In this document: positions 44,041-55,515 of the stretch, piece after piece
How positions within the stretch are numbered: the first letter of the stretch is position 1
How the letters are laid out: the number at the start of each line of letters is the position of its first letter
Notes under the pieces: model-generated
The model's database searches: none
Told to the model about the DNA's origin: nothing
Seen by the model: only the letters and a program-made list of their open reading frames with translations
Assembly (NCBI RefSeq): GCF_017315945.1
Contig: NZ_JAFLWI010000004.1
Span: 1-64,000 of the forward strand
Direction: 5' to 3'
DNA length: 64,000 nt
From: Candidatus Enterococcus courvalinii
Lineage (GTDB): Bacteria; Bacillota; Bacilli; Lactobacillales; Enterococcaceae
Position numbers and translations under genes: made by a program

Positions 44041-44889
44041 ATGATTATTGAAAAAGTGCTGAATAATAATGTCGTCATTTCGAAAAATGAATTAGGTGAG
44101 GAAATTGTCTACATGGGCAAAGGATTGGCATTTCAAAAGAGGCCTGGCGATTCGATTTCACCTGAAGCAATCCAAAAAGAGTTTGTACTCAAAGATTCTT
44201 TTTCGAGAAGCCAATTTCAACAGCTAATGGCTGACATTCCTTCTGAAGAAGTCGAATTAGTCAAGCAAATTGTTGACTTAGCAGAGGAAAAATTGGCTGT
44301 GAACTTTTCACCGAATATTTATTTAACACTAACGGACCATGTTCATTACGCGATTGGGCGAGCAAAAGAAAAAATCCAATTACCAAATCCGTTATTATTT
44401 GAAACAAAAAAGTTTTATCCTAAAGAGTATCAGGTTGCTAAAGAAGCCTTGCATTTTCTTGAAGAAAAAACTGGCATTGAATTTCCTGAAGATGAAGCGG
44501 GATTTATCGCTTTTCATTTTGTGAATAGCCAGCAAGGAAATGGTGATATGCAAGTGACGATGACTGCAACAACCATGGTACGTGATATCTTAAGTATCAT
44601 TAGTAAATTTTTTGGTGTCGTTTTTGATGAAGAATCATTGAATTATCAGCGAATCATCACACATCTGCAATTTTTTGCACAACGTTATCTAAAAGGTGAA
44701 AATTCTGACGAAAAAGATGAGTTTCTTTACGCATTAGTTCAGGGAAAATATCCACAAGCTTTTCGTTGTGTGCAACGAATCAATGATTACTTGGTTCATA
44801 CGCAACAACAAGAAATGGAAGTTGCAGAGCAAATCTATTTGACGATTCATATTCAACGTGTAGTGAATGAAAAACAGATCCAATCATAA
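44041..44889 (+). CDS. bglG: LicT/BglG-family transcriptional antiterminator
   Basis: An RNA-binding regulator of 282 residues. The CAT RNA-binding domain spans about 1-57 (starting MIIEKVLNNNVVISKN). PRD1 (about 65-170) has His in LTDHVHYAIG and FIAFHFVN; PRD2 (about 175-280) has His in IITHLQFFA and LTIHIQRVV. These His residues are phosphorylated by PTS proteins to couple activity to beta-glucoside supply and to HPr. AAAGGAG precedes the ATG. The gene lies between two RAT-terminator modules, controlling itself and the PTS gene. Confidence 0.94.
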   Translation: MIIEKVLNNNVVISKNELGEEIVYMGKGLAFQKRPGDSISPEAIQKEFVLKDSFSRSQFQQLMADIPSEEVELVKQIVDLAEEKLAVNFSPNIYLTLTDHVHYAIGRAKEKIQLPNPLLFETKKFYPKEYQVAKEALHFLEEKTGIEFPEDEAGFIAFHFVNSQQGNGDMQVTMTATTMVRDILSIISKFFGVVFDEESLNYQRIITHLQFFAQRYLKGENSDEKDEFLYALVQGKYPQAFRCVQRINDYLVHTQQQEMEVAEQIYLTIHIQRVVNEKQIQS

Positions 44890-44917
44890 GGATTGTTACT
44901 GTCAGGCAGGCAAAACC
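44890..44917 (+). promoter_or_regulatory. Ribonucleic antiterminator (RAT) 2
   Basis: Again GGATTGTTACTG..GGCAGGCAAAACC, starting at the base after the bglG stop codon. Confidence 0.93.
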
Positions 44918-44976
44918 TAGATTGAAAATATGGACACGAGTAAGCAATTCGTGGCCGTTTTTTCAATCTAGGTTTT
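44912..44976 (+). terminator. Regulated terminator before bglP
   Basis: AAACCTAGATTGAAAA pairs with TTTTCAATCTAGGTTT and runs into TTTTTT. A longer inner loop than terminator 1. Confidence 0.9.
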
Positions 44977-45014
44977 TTATTTTATCAAAATTTAGTAGAA
45001 AGAAGGAAGAAGAG

Positions 45015-48339
<3,325 letters not shown>

Positions 48340-48347
48340 AGTTGTGA

Positions 48348-48600
48348 AAAGGTTGTGGCGCCAAGCGGTCAGCTTCGAAAAAATAAAGAGCAACTGGTAA
48401 AAATAGCTTTTCATATTTTTGAACAGTTGGGAGTTATTGAGAGAAGCTGCTTGGTGAACACCGTGGATAAGGTTGTGGCGCCAAGCGGTCAGCTCCAATA
48501 AATAAGAATAAATTACCGAAAATTGTTCCGTAAATTTTTGAGAAATTCAGGCTCATCTTGAAGGAGTTACTTGGAGCACCGCGAATAGATGCTCCAACAT
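48348..48600 (+). repeat. Interspersed intergenic repeat, copy C
   Basis: AAAAGGTTGTGGCGCCAAGC lies a few bases after the bglB stop. It has TCAGCTTCGAAAAAATAAAG, GCAACTGG..CAGTTG arms, TGCTTGGTGAACACCG, then a second GGTTGTGGCGCCAAGCGG start at 48471 and the AATAAGAATAAATT end module. Very similar to copies B and D. Confidence 0.78.
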
Positions 48601-48683
48601 AAATACTCAACTCCAATTGACAAAACTTTTTCCAAAATGATTCAAAAAGAAAAACAGAATCACTGCTGTTTATACAATAAAGA

Positions 48684-48715
48684 AGTCTGGGAAATCTACT
48701 AGATCCCAGACTTTT
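48684..48715 (+). terminator. Terminator before the GntR gene
   Basis: Perfect 9-bp stem AGTCTGGGA/TCCCAGACT and TTT. Confidence 0.75.
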
Positions 48716-48754
48716 ATGTTCTTCTTTTTGTATTTTATTTTTTATATGCTATTC

Positions 48755-48771
48755 TTTTACTAAGAGTAAAA
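48755..48771. promoter_or_regulatory. Palindrome before the GntR gene
   Basis: TTTTAC and GTAAAA arms around TAAGA, about 15 bp before the start codon. Possible autoregulatory site. Confidence 0.35.
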
Positions 48772-48785
48772 TAAAGGGTGAAACT

Positions 48786-49487
48786 ATGAAGAGAACGCGG
48801 GTATTATACTTAGAAGTTGCAGACAAAATCAAAGCAGATATTTTCTCTGGAAGGTATCCTGTAGGCTCCATGTTACCGACAGAAAATGAATTGGAAGAAA
48901 TGTTTCAAGTAAGTAAAATCACTGTTCGCAAGGCGATCGAATTGCTAGCTTCTGATGAATATGTGGAAAAGAAAAGTGGACGTGGTACAACAGTTTTAAG
49001 TAATCGTCCCTATAATCGTTTATCGAAAGCAGCAAGTTTTACGCAAATCTTAGAAGACTCACAACATGAGGTACGCAAAGAAACATTAGAGCTTACTTCA
49101 ATTGATTTAGCTGAGAAAGATCCGCTATTTTCTTCTTTTGGAAATCACGCAGTACGATTCAAACGATTGTATTACCTCAATGAAAAACCATATATTTATT
49201 TTGTACATTATTTGCCCAAAGCAGTTACCGAGCTAGATGAAAAAATGTTCCATCAAGAATCTTTGTATCGTTTGTTAACTCAAAAAGGTTATGCAATTGA
49301 TCGATTTTCAGATGATTTTTCTGCGGTATTTTTAAGTGAAGAAGAACAAGAAATCTTGAAAACAAATGAACCGCTAGGAATGAAACGAATCAGACGTTCA
49401 TTGACAGAAGATGGTCAGCTAGTGGAGTATTCAGAAGCTATTTATCACACGGCCTTGCATCCTTACCATATCGACTACGAAACGTAA
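48786..49487 (+). CDS. GntR-family regulator (UTRA type) of the amino-sugar-acid operon
   Basis: A 233-residue regulator. The winged helix (about 5-72; GSMLPTENELEEMFQVSKITVRKAIELL in parts) precedes a UTRA ligand domain (about 85-230) with RFKRLYYLNEKPYIYF and the RIRRSLTEDGQLVEYSEAIYH segment. AAGGGTG precedes the ATG. It stands directly upstream of the PTS operon, with its own terminator between. A perfect AACATTATAATGTT palindrome at that operon's promoter is its likely site. UTRA domains of this kind often bind phosphorylated amino sugars. Confidence 0.88.
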   Translation: MKRTRVLYLEVADKIKADIFSGRYPVGSMLPTENELEEMFQVSKITVRKAIELLASDEYVEKKSGRGTTVLSNRPYNRLSKAASFTQILEDSQHEVRKETLELTSIDLAEKDPLFSSFGNHAVRFKRLYYLNEKPYIYFVHYLPKAVTELDEKMFHQESLYRLLTQKGYAIDRFSDDFSAVFLSEEEQEILKTNEPLGMKRIRRSLTEDGQLVEYSEAIYHTALHPYHIDYET

Positions 49488-49523
49488 TTGTGCTGAAGCA
49501 AAAAGTAAGGAATGTAACCCAAA

Positions 49524-49565
49524 AAGAAAAAGTGGAACGTCAATCGTTTCACTTTTTCTTTTTTT
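49524..49565 (+). terminator. Terminator after the GntR gene
   Basis: AAGAAAAAGTGGAACG pairs with CGTTTCACTTTTTCTT (one mismatch), then a T tract. Confidence 0.85.
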
Positions 49566-49572
49566 GAATTCT

Positions 49573-49586
49573 AAAAAGCGTTTACA
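49573..49586 (+). promoter_or_regulatory. cre-like site over the -35
   Basis: AAAAAGCGTTTACA matches 12 of 14 CcpA consensus positions and covers the -35 of the next promoter. Confidence 0.55.
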
Positions 49587-49609
49587 TTGCGAAAGAGATG
49601 TGTTATTCT
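49581..49609 (+). promoter_or_regulatory. Promoter of the amino-sugar-acid PTS operon
   Basis: TTTACA (49581-49586), 17-bp spacer, TATTCT (49604-49609). Confidence 0.68.
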
Positions 49610-49618
49610 CTTTGTGTA

Positions 49619-49632
49619 AACATTATAATGTT
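49619..49632. promoter_or_regulatory. Perfect 14-bp palindrome, likely GntR operator
   Basis: AACATTATAATGTT lies just after the expected transcription start, where a repressor would act. Confidence 0.55.
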
Positions 49633-49665
49633 ATAACAACAAAAAGTAACTAGAGGGGGAGCAAC

Positions 49666-51009
49666 ATGGATAAATTTGTAGGCATCATTGAGCAAAAGAT
49701 TATGCCAGTAGCCAATCGAATTGGAACACAACGACACATGACTGCAATCAGAAAGGGAATCATCGCAACAATGCCATTAACGATTGTTGGTTCATTTTTC
49801 ACTATTTTGTTAAATATTCCAATCGAATCAGTTGCTGCAGTGATCGAACCATACCGAGAAATTTTAGATATTCCATTTCGTTATACTGTAGGGATCTTAG
49901 CATTATATGCGACTTTTGGGATTGCTTCATCATTAGCAAAAAGCTACAAAGTCGATTCATTAACAGCCGGAATTTTAGCACTAATGTCATTTTTGATTGT
50001 TGCAGCACCACCAACACGTGTGTTTGAAGATGTGGATAACGTGATTGGTGCAGGACGTTATATCAATATTGCTAATTTAGGTTCAGGTTCATTATTTGGT
50101 GCAATCGTAACTGCCATTATTTCTGTAGAAATTTATCGTTTCTTTATTGAAAAGAAAATTACCATCAAAATGCCAGATGGTGTGCCACCTGAAGTAACCA
50201 ATTCATTTGTCGCTTTGATCCCAGGTGCGGTGATCTTGATTTTCTTCTGGGTCATTCGTCATATGTTAGGGTTTGATTTGAATGGGTTCTTAAGTCAAAT
50301 TTTGATGCCTTTAAAAGGGATTCTAGCTGGTAATAGCTTGTTTGGTGGTTTACTAACTGTTTTCTTAATCTGTTTCTTCTGGGTGTTAGGGATTCATGGT
50401 CCAGCAATCATGGGACCAGTTATTCGTCCATTTTGGGATATTTCAATTGCTGAAAACATTGATGCATTCAATGCTGGAGCAAGTGCGCAAAACATGCCAA
50501 ATATTTTCACAGAACAATTTTTACAATGGTTCATTTGGATTGGTGGCGCTGGAACAACCCTTGCTTTAGTCGTGTTGTTCATGTTCTCAAAATCAAAATA
50601 TTTGAAGAGTTTAGGACGATTATCGATTCTTCCAGGGTTATTTAACATCAATGAACCAGTGATTTTCGGTGCGCCAATCGTGATGAATCCTGTTTTAGGT
50701 ATCCCATTTATCGTAGCACCATTGATCACAACGACTTTATCTTATGTCTTAACAATCAGTGGAGTTGTTCCAATGATGGTTGCACGCTTACCATTTGCGA
50801 TGCCTGCCCCAATTGCTGCTTGGATGAGTACGAATTGGAGCGTAGCCGCAGGGATCTTAGTAGTAGTGAACTTCTTCATTACGTTAGGAATCTACTATCC
50901 ATTCTTTAAAGTATTTGAAAAACAACAGCTAGCAAGAGAAGCTGAAGAACATGCACAAGAACAAGCAACACAAGAAGTATTGAATACTGGAATCACGCAA
51001 GAACAATAA
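49666..51009 (+). CDS. PTS lactose/cellobiose-family EIIC
   Basis: A membrane permease of 447 residues with eight to ten hydrophobic segments. The start FVGIIEQKIMPVANRIGTQRHMTAIRKG in parts, the ILGIHGPAIMG-like segment (here WVLGIHGPAIMGPV) and NINEPVIFGAPIVMNP are signatures of the diacetylchitobiose/cellobiose EIIC branch. No EIIA or EIIB of this class is in the operon, so these must come from elsewhere. GAGGGGGAGC precedes the ATG. This branch transports disaccharides, which fits the phospho-glycosidase encoded downstream. Confidence 0.9.
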   Translation: MDKFVGIIEQKIMPVANRIGTQRHMTAIRKGIIATMPLTIVGSFFTILLNIPIESVAAVIEPYREILDIPFRYTVGILALYATFGIASSLAKSYKVDSLTAGILALMSFLIVAAPPTRVFEDVDNVIGAGRYINIANLGSGSLFGAIVTAIISVEIYRFFIEKKITIKMPDGVPPEVTNSFVALIPGAVILIFFWVIRHMLGFDLNGFLSQILMPLKGILAGNSLFGGLLTVFLICFFWVLGIHGPAIMGPVIRPFWDISIAENIDAFNAGASAQNMPNIFTEQFLQWFIWIGGAGTTLALVVLFMFSKSKYLKSLGRLSILPGLFNINEPVIFGAPIVMNPVLGIPFIVAPLITTTLSYVLTISGVVPMMVARLPFAMPAPIAAWMSTNWSVAAGILVVVNFFITLGIYYPFFKVFEKQQLAREAEEHAQEQATQEVLNTGITQEQ

Positions 51010-51015
51010 ACAACG

Positions 51016-51040
51016 AAGGGCGGGATGCAGTCCTGCCCTT
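51016..51040 (+). terminator. Stem-loop after EIIC
   Basis: AAGGGCGGGA pairs with TCCTGCCCTT (one G-T pair) and is followed by TATT. A likely partial attenuator inside the operon. Confidence 0.6.
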
Positions 51041-51079
51041 TATTCAATTGAATTAGAAAAAGTGAACGGTGGTGAAAAA

Positions 51080-51343
51080 ATGGAACTGATCGTTGGCATA
51101 GTTGTGTTGATTGTCGCACATACTTATTTGGAAAAAAAAGGATTACCTCAAAAAATGGAACAGATGAAACTACGTTATTTTCTAGTTATTGCAATCATTG
51201 GTATTTCAGCTGTGATTATTTTGAGTGGGCTTTTTGCTGGTCTACATCAACTTGTGGGAATTGTGACCATTCTTTTTGCCACAAGTATTGCTTATAAGTA
51301 CAGAAAAAAATTTGAAAAAATGGAACGAGGAGAAGAAGTATGA
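51080..51343 (+). CDS. Small two-helix membrane protein
   Basis: An 87-residue protein of unknown family with hydrophobic segments at about 1-17, 30-48 and 52-70 and a basic C-terminus (KYRKKFEKMERGEEV). The ATG at 51080 follows GGTGG; a GTG at 51062 is possible but has a poorer site. It lies between EIIC and the GH170-like gene, and its stop overlaps that gene's ATG by 4 bp. It may assist the PTS permease, but there is no direct support. Confidence 0.65.
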   Translation: MELIVGIVVLIVAHTYLEKKGLPQKMEQMKLRYFLVIAIIGISAVIILSGLFAGLHQLVGIVTILFATSIAYKYRKKFEKMERGEEV

Positions 51344-52428
51344 AGAGAGTTTTAGGTATTTCAGTTTATCCAGATCACAGTGACAGTGAAACAGATCGTG
51401 CTTATATTGAACTGGCACATCGCTATGGTTTCCGTCGAATTTTTATGAGTATGTTAGAAATCAATGAAGAAAGTGAAGTTGTCAAAGAAAAATTCAAAAA
51501 TTTGATTTTTTTCGCCAAATCACTTGGTTATGAAACGATTTTAGATGTTGCACCAACGATTTTTGAACAGCTTGGCATTTCTTATGATGATTTGAGCTTC
51601 TTCCACGAATTAGGTGCGGACGGCATTCGTTTAGATCTAGGCTTTGATGGAAATAAGGAAGCAATGCTAACGTATAATCCTTATGAGTTAGCAATCGAAT
51701 TAAATATGAGTAATGATGTTGCTTACTTAGATAACATTTTGACTTATCAAGCAAATACACCATTCTTATATGGTTGTCATAATTTTTATCCTCAGGAAGG
51801 TACGGCTTTACCTTTTGAATTTTTTGAAAAATGTAGCCAACGTTTTAAACGTCAAGGCATTCGCACAGCGGCATTCATTACTTCGCAAGTTGGAGAAATT
51901 GGTCCTTGGGATATCAACGATGGGTTACCAACATTAGAAATGCATCGTCATTTGCCTGTTGACGTTGCTGCAAAACATTTATTTGCGACAGATTTGATTG
52001 ATGACGTTATTATCGGAAATGCGTATGCTTCAGAAGAAGAGCTGCAAGCTTTAGGCAAGATTGATCGTTATCAAAGTGTTTTTGCGATTGAATTCGTATC
52101 AGAAGTAAACGAAGTAGAACGTCAAATCGTATTGAATGAACAGCATGTTCGCCGTGGAGATATTACGAATCAGGTGATTCGTTCCACTGAAGTACGAAAA
52201 AAATATAAAAATGAAAGCAACCCTGTTCATGATGCAAGTTTTGAATTCCAAGTGGGCGACGTTGTGATTGGTAATGATCAATTTGGCAAATACAAAAATG
52301 AGTTACAAGTTGTTTTAGAGCCTCATAGTGATCCAAGAAAAAATAAAGTAGGGACAATTCGTGAAGAAGAGCTTATTTTATTGCCATTTATCCATCCTTG
52401 GTCAAAATTTAAATTTATTGAAAAGTAG
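51340..52428 (+). CDS. DUF871/GH170 6-phospho-glycosidase-like protein (MupG type)
   Basis: A 362-residue protein with an N-terminal TIM barrel (about 1-235) and a C-terminal cyclophilin-like domain (about 245-360). The start RVLGISVYPDHS, FRRIFMSMLEI and HNFYPQEGTAL are typical of DUF871. MupG of Staphylococcus, a member, splits MurNAc-6-phosphate-GlcNAc made by a PTS. By analogy this protein probably splits a 6-phosphorylated amino-sugar disaccharide from the EIIC above. The rest of the operon suggests that the second sugar is an aldonic acid rather than MurNAc, and no murQ etherase is present. Confidence 0.82.
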   Translation: MKRVLGISVYPDHSDSETDRAYIELAHRYGFRRIFMSMLEINEESEVVKEKFKNLIFFAKSLGYETILDVAPTIFEQLGISYDDLSFFHELGADGIRLDLGFDGNKEAMLTYNPYELAIELNMSNDVAYLDNILTYQANTPFLYGCHNFYPQEGTALPFEFFEKCSQRFKRQGIRTAAFITSQVGEIGPWDINDGLPTLEMHRHLPVDVAAKHLFATDLIDDVIIGNAYASEEELQALGKIDRYQSVFAIEFVSEVNEVERQIVLNEQHVRRGDITNQVIRSTEVRKKYKNESNPVHDASFEFQVGDVVIGNDQFGKYKNELQVVLEPHSDPRKNKVGTIREEELILLPFIHPWSKFKFIEK

Positions 52429-52437
52429 GGTGTCGCC

Positions 52438-53550
52438 ATGTTTGATTTAGTAATAAAAAATGCAAAAGAACTTAAAGGTCCTTCCTTTGAAATTGGTATC
52501 GCAAATGGAAAAATCAGTCAAATTGCGTCCAAAATTATAGGAGAAACGAAAGAAACATTGACCTTAGCCTCACAGCAGTATTTATCTGCTGGTTGGATTG
52601 ATGATCATGTACATTGCTTTGAAGAAATGACGCTTTATTATGACTACCCAGATAAAATCGGTGTTGAAAAAGGTGTGACGACTGTTATTGACGCCGGAAC
52701 AACTGGTGCAGAAAATATTGAAACATTTTACAGTTATGCTAAGCAAGCAAAAACGAATGTCTATGCGCTGTTGAACATTTCTAAATGGGGGATTGTCACA
52801 CAAGACGAACTAGCTGACTTAAGTAAAGTGCAAGAAGCATTAGTGAAGCAAAAAATTAATGAACTTCCTGAATTTATTGTTGGAATCAAGGCACGAATGA
52901 GCAAAACGGTGGTAGGAAAAAATGGTATCACCCCATTAGATTTAGCCAAAAAAATCCAAAATGAAAATCAACATTTGCCTTTAATGGTTCATATTGGTTC
53001 AGCACCACCAGAATTAGCTGATGTTTTAACTAGAATGGAAAAAGGGGATGTCTTGACCCACTGTTTCAATGGAAAAAGTAATGGTATCCTTGATTCAGAA
53101 TCAAATGATATCAAAGAAATTGCCAAAGAAGCATTTGCGAAAGGAATCATTTTTGATATTGGTCATGGGACAGATAGCTTTAATTTTCATGTGGCAGAAG
53201 TCGCGCAACAGGCAAACATCAAAGCGTCATCAATTAGTACGGATATTTATATTCGTAATCGTGAAAATGGACCAGTTTATGATTTAGCAACTACAATGGA
53301 AAAGTTACATGTCATTGGCTATTCTTGGGAAGAAATCATTGAAAAAGTAACAAAGGCACCTGCGGAAAACTTTCACTTAGCAAATAAAGGACAGTTAAAA
53401 GAACAGTTTGATGCAGATCTAACGATTTTTGAATTTCTAGAAGAACCAAAAGTGTTAACAGATTCCAATGGTTTTACTCGAACGACGAATAGTCAAATCA
53501 AACCAGTCAAAACCATTATTGGAGGGGAAATTTATGACTGTCAGTTATGA
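52438..53550 (+). CDS. Amidohydrolase/deacetylase-family metallohydrolase
   Basis: A 370-residue metal-dependent hydrolase in a TIM barrel with a small beta-sandwich. The motif HVHCFE (about 59-64), the carboxylated-Lys region (VGIKARMSKT near 151), HIGSAP (about 185), HCFNGK (about 206) and the Asp in STDIYIR (about 263) are the metal ligands of the dihydroorotase-like group. Relatives sit beside dgaE and dgaF and are often annotated as adenine deaminase or dihydroorotase. In this operon a likely reaction is removal of the N-acetyl group from an N-acetylated amino-sugar acid. Its end overlaps dgaE. Confidence 0.85.
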   Translation: MFDLVIKNAKELKGPSFEIGIANGKISQIASKIIGETKETLTLASQQYLSAGWIDDHVHCFEEMTLYYDYPDKIGVEKGVTTVIDAGTTGAENIETFYSYAKQAKTNVYALLNISKWGIVTQDELADLSKVQEALVKQKINELPEFIVGIKARMSKTVVGKNGITPLDLAKKIQNENQHLPLMVHIGSAPPELADVLTRMEKGDVLTHCFNGKSNGILDSESNDIKEIAKEAFAKGIIFDIGHGTDSFNFHVAEVAQQANIKASSISTDIYIRNRENGPVYDLATTMEKLHVIGYSWEEIIEKVTKAPAENFHLANKGQLKEQFDADLTIFEFLEEPKVLTDSNGFTRTTNSQIKPVKTIIGGEIYDCQL

Positions 53551-54628
53551 AAAATTCCACTTAAAAGAAGTCATCAATGCTTCCGGCAAGATGACTATTC
53601 TAGGTGTATCAAAGGTTTCGGAAAAAGTGATGGAAGCGCAACGTTTTGGCGGTGAACACTTTTTTGAAATGAGTGAATTGGTAAAAGAAACAGGGAGCTA
53701 CTTGGCTGGACTACTGCAAGTCGAAGATACTCAAATCGTTTCGAGTGCTTCAGCTGGGATCGCACAATCAGTTGCTGGCATTATTGGGCAAGGAAGTGCC
53801 TATCACGTGTACCATCCATATACTAAAAAAATTACCAAGCGAGAAATCATTTTACCCAAGGGACATAATGTTGATTACGGTACTCCTGTTGAAGTAATGA
53901 TTGAGCAAGGTGGTGGACAAGTTATCGAGGCAGGCTATGCTAACATGTGTACACCTGATCATCTTGAAATGATGATTACTGAAGAAACGGCAGCCATTTT
54001 ATATATCAAAAGCCATCATACTGTTCAAAAAAGTATGCTGAGCGTGCAAGAAGCTGTGGCGGTGGCACATCGACATAATCTTCCTTTAATTGTCGATGCA
54101 GCAGCAGAAGAAGATTTGTTTACTTATAGTCAACTAGGTGCCGATTTAGTGATTTATTCCGGTGCGAAAGCAATTGAAGGGCCTAGTGCTGGCTTAGTGA
54201 TTGGTAAGAAAACGTATGTGGAATGGGTTCGTTTACAAAGTAAAGGAATCGGACGTGCGATGAAAATCGGTAAAGATAACTTACTAGGCTTCACCCAAGC
54301 AGTTGAGGACTATTTACTTGTAGGAAGTGAAACAGGAGCATCAATGAAAGAAAGGTTAGTTCCTTTTGTTGATGCGATAAACCAATTGCCAAACATTGAA
54401 GCGAAAATTGTACAGGATGGCGCTGGTCGAGATATTTATCGGGCAAGCATCAAAGTTTCAGGTGAAAAGTCAGCTAAAGAAGTGATTACTGAATTGAAGG
54501 AAAAGGATCCTGCCATCTATACTCGGGAATATCAGGCAAACAATGGTGTGATCGAATTTGATATTCGTTCAGTAACTGAAGCTGAAATGCTAAAAATCGT
54601 TACACGATTAACGGAAATTTTAAACTAA
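53534..54628 (+). CDS. dgaE: DgaE-type PLP-dependent ammonia-lyase
   Basis: Converts D-glucosaminate 6-phosphate to 2-keto-3-deoxygluconate 6-phosphate and ammonia, by similarity to the Salmonella enzyme. It is a SelA-like fold-type I protein of 364 residues. The PLP Lys212 lies in YSGAKAIEGPSAG, and the cofactor Asp in LIVDAAAEEDLF (about 186-195). The ATG at 53534 follows GGAGGGG and lies 17 bp inside the end of the amidohydrolase gene, so an earlier in-frame TTG or GTG is not needed. The next gene is the matching aldolase. Confidence 0.88.
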   Translation: MTVSYEKFHLKEVINASGKMTILGVSKVSEKVMEAQRFGGEHFFEMSELVKETGSYLAGLLQVEDTQIVSSASAGIAQSVAGIIGQGSAYHVYHPYTKKITKREIILPKGHNVDYGTPVEVMIEQGGGQVIEAGYANMCTPDHLEMMITEETAAILYIKSHHTVQKSMLSVQEAVAVAHRHNLPLIVDAAAEEDLFTYSQLGADLVIYSGAKAIEGPSAGLVIGKKTYVEWVRLQSKGIGRAMKIGKDNLLGFTQAVEDYLLVGSETGASMKERLVPFVDAINQLPNIEAKIVQDGAGRDIYRASIKVSGEKSAKEVITELKEKDPAIYTREYQANNGVIEFDIRSVTEAEMLKIVTRLTEILN

Positions 54629-55071
54629 AACCAATTGATGAGGAGAATGAAAATGTCACTTAGTCCAAATTATTTAGCCGATCGAATTTGTTTAAACGTT
54701 TTAGCAAACTCTGTCGAAAATGCAAAAGCATGTTATGAAGCTGCCGAGGGTCATATTGTTTTAGGCGTTCTTTCAAAAAACTATGAAACAGATGAAGCAG
54801 CCATTGCTGACATGAAGAAATACCAAGAAGCAACAAAGAATGCTTTATCCGTTGGCTTAGGTGCGGGTGATCCCAATCAAAGTCAAATGGTTTCAAGATT
54901 ATCAGCTGTTTTGCAACCACAACATGTGAACCAAGTATTTACGGGGGTAGGTGCTTCACGAGCATTATTACAACAAGAAGAAACCGTTGTAAATGGTCTT
55001 GTGTCACCGACTGGAAAAGTGGGCTATGTCAATATCGCGACTGGGCCATTAAGCTCACAAGCACCTGCAGC

Positions 55072-55192
55072 TGAAGTACCAATTGAAACAGCTATTCAGT
55101 TGTTAAAAGATATGGGTGGAACATCCATTAAATATTTCCCTATGAAGGGGCTTGCGCACAAAGAAGAATATCAAGCAGTTGCAAAAGCTTGT
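55072..55192 (+). repeat. Tandem duplication, unit 1 (121 bp)
   Basis: Identical to 55193-55313. No flanking microhomology is seen: the base before the unit is C and the last base is T. Confidence 0.97.
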
Positions 55193-55313
55193 TGAAGTAC
55201 CAATTGAAACAGCTATTCAGTTGTTAAAAGATATGGGTGGAACATCCATTAAATATTTCCCTATGAAGGGGCTTGCGCACAAAGAAGAATATCAAGCAGT
55301 TGCAAAAGCTTGT
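55193..55313 (+). repeat. Tandem duplication, unit 2 (121 bp)
   Basis: Exact second copy, directly adjacent. Perfect identity implies a very recent event or an assembly artefact. Confidence 0.97.
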
Positions 55314-55515
55314 GCAAAATTCGATTTTGCGTTGGAGCCAACAGGTGGTATTGATTTAACGAATTTCGAAGAGATCGTGCAGATTGCCGTTGATGCTGGC
55401 GTGAAAAAAATTATTCCCCATGTTTATAGCTCAATTATTGATTCAGAAACAGGCGATACAAAAGTCAAAGATGTTGAAACGTTATTGGAAATGATGGAGA
55501 AGCTGGTGAAGTAAA

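Larger units (their letters stand above)
54653..55514 (+). pseudogene. dgaF: KDGP aldolase (DgaF type) broken by a 121-bp tandem duplication
   Basis: The gene would split 2-keto-3-deoxygluconate 6-phosphate into pyruvate and glyceraldehyde 3-phosphate. The reading frame from ATG 54653 (GAGGAG upstream) stops at 55195, after VAKAC. An exact copy of 55072-55192 follows at 55193-55313. As 121 is not a multiple of three, the frame shifts and meets TGA at the junction. Removing one unit restores a 246-residue protein ending EMMEKLVK. The first product (181 residues) lacks the C-terminal barrel strands, and the rest could only be read from a weak TTG. Thus it is inactive in this sequence unless the duplication is lost again or is an assembly error. 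Confidence 0.85.

Noticed and set aside
44922-45014. Longer bglP starting inside the regulated terminator.
   Set aside because: The codons before 45015 overlap RAT 2 and its terminator, and no ribosome site supports them.
55152-55514. A separate gene of 120 codons after the aldolase.
   Set aside because: It is the 3' part of the same aldolase displaced by the 121-bp duplication; its TTG start has no good ribosome site.
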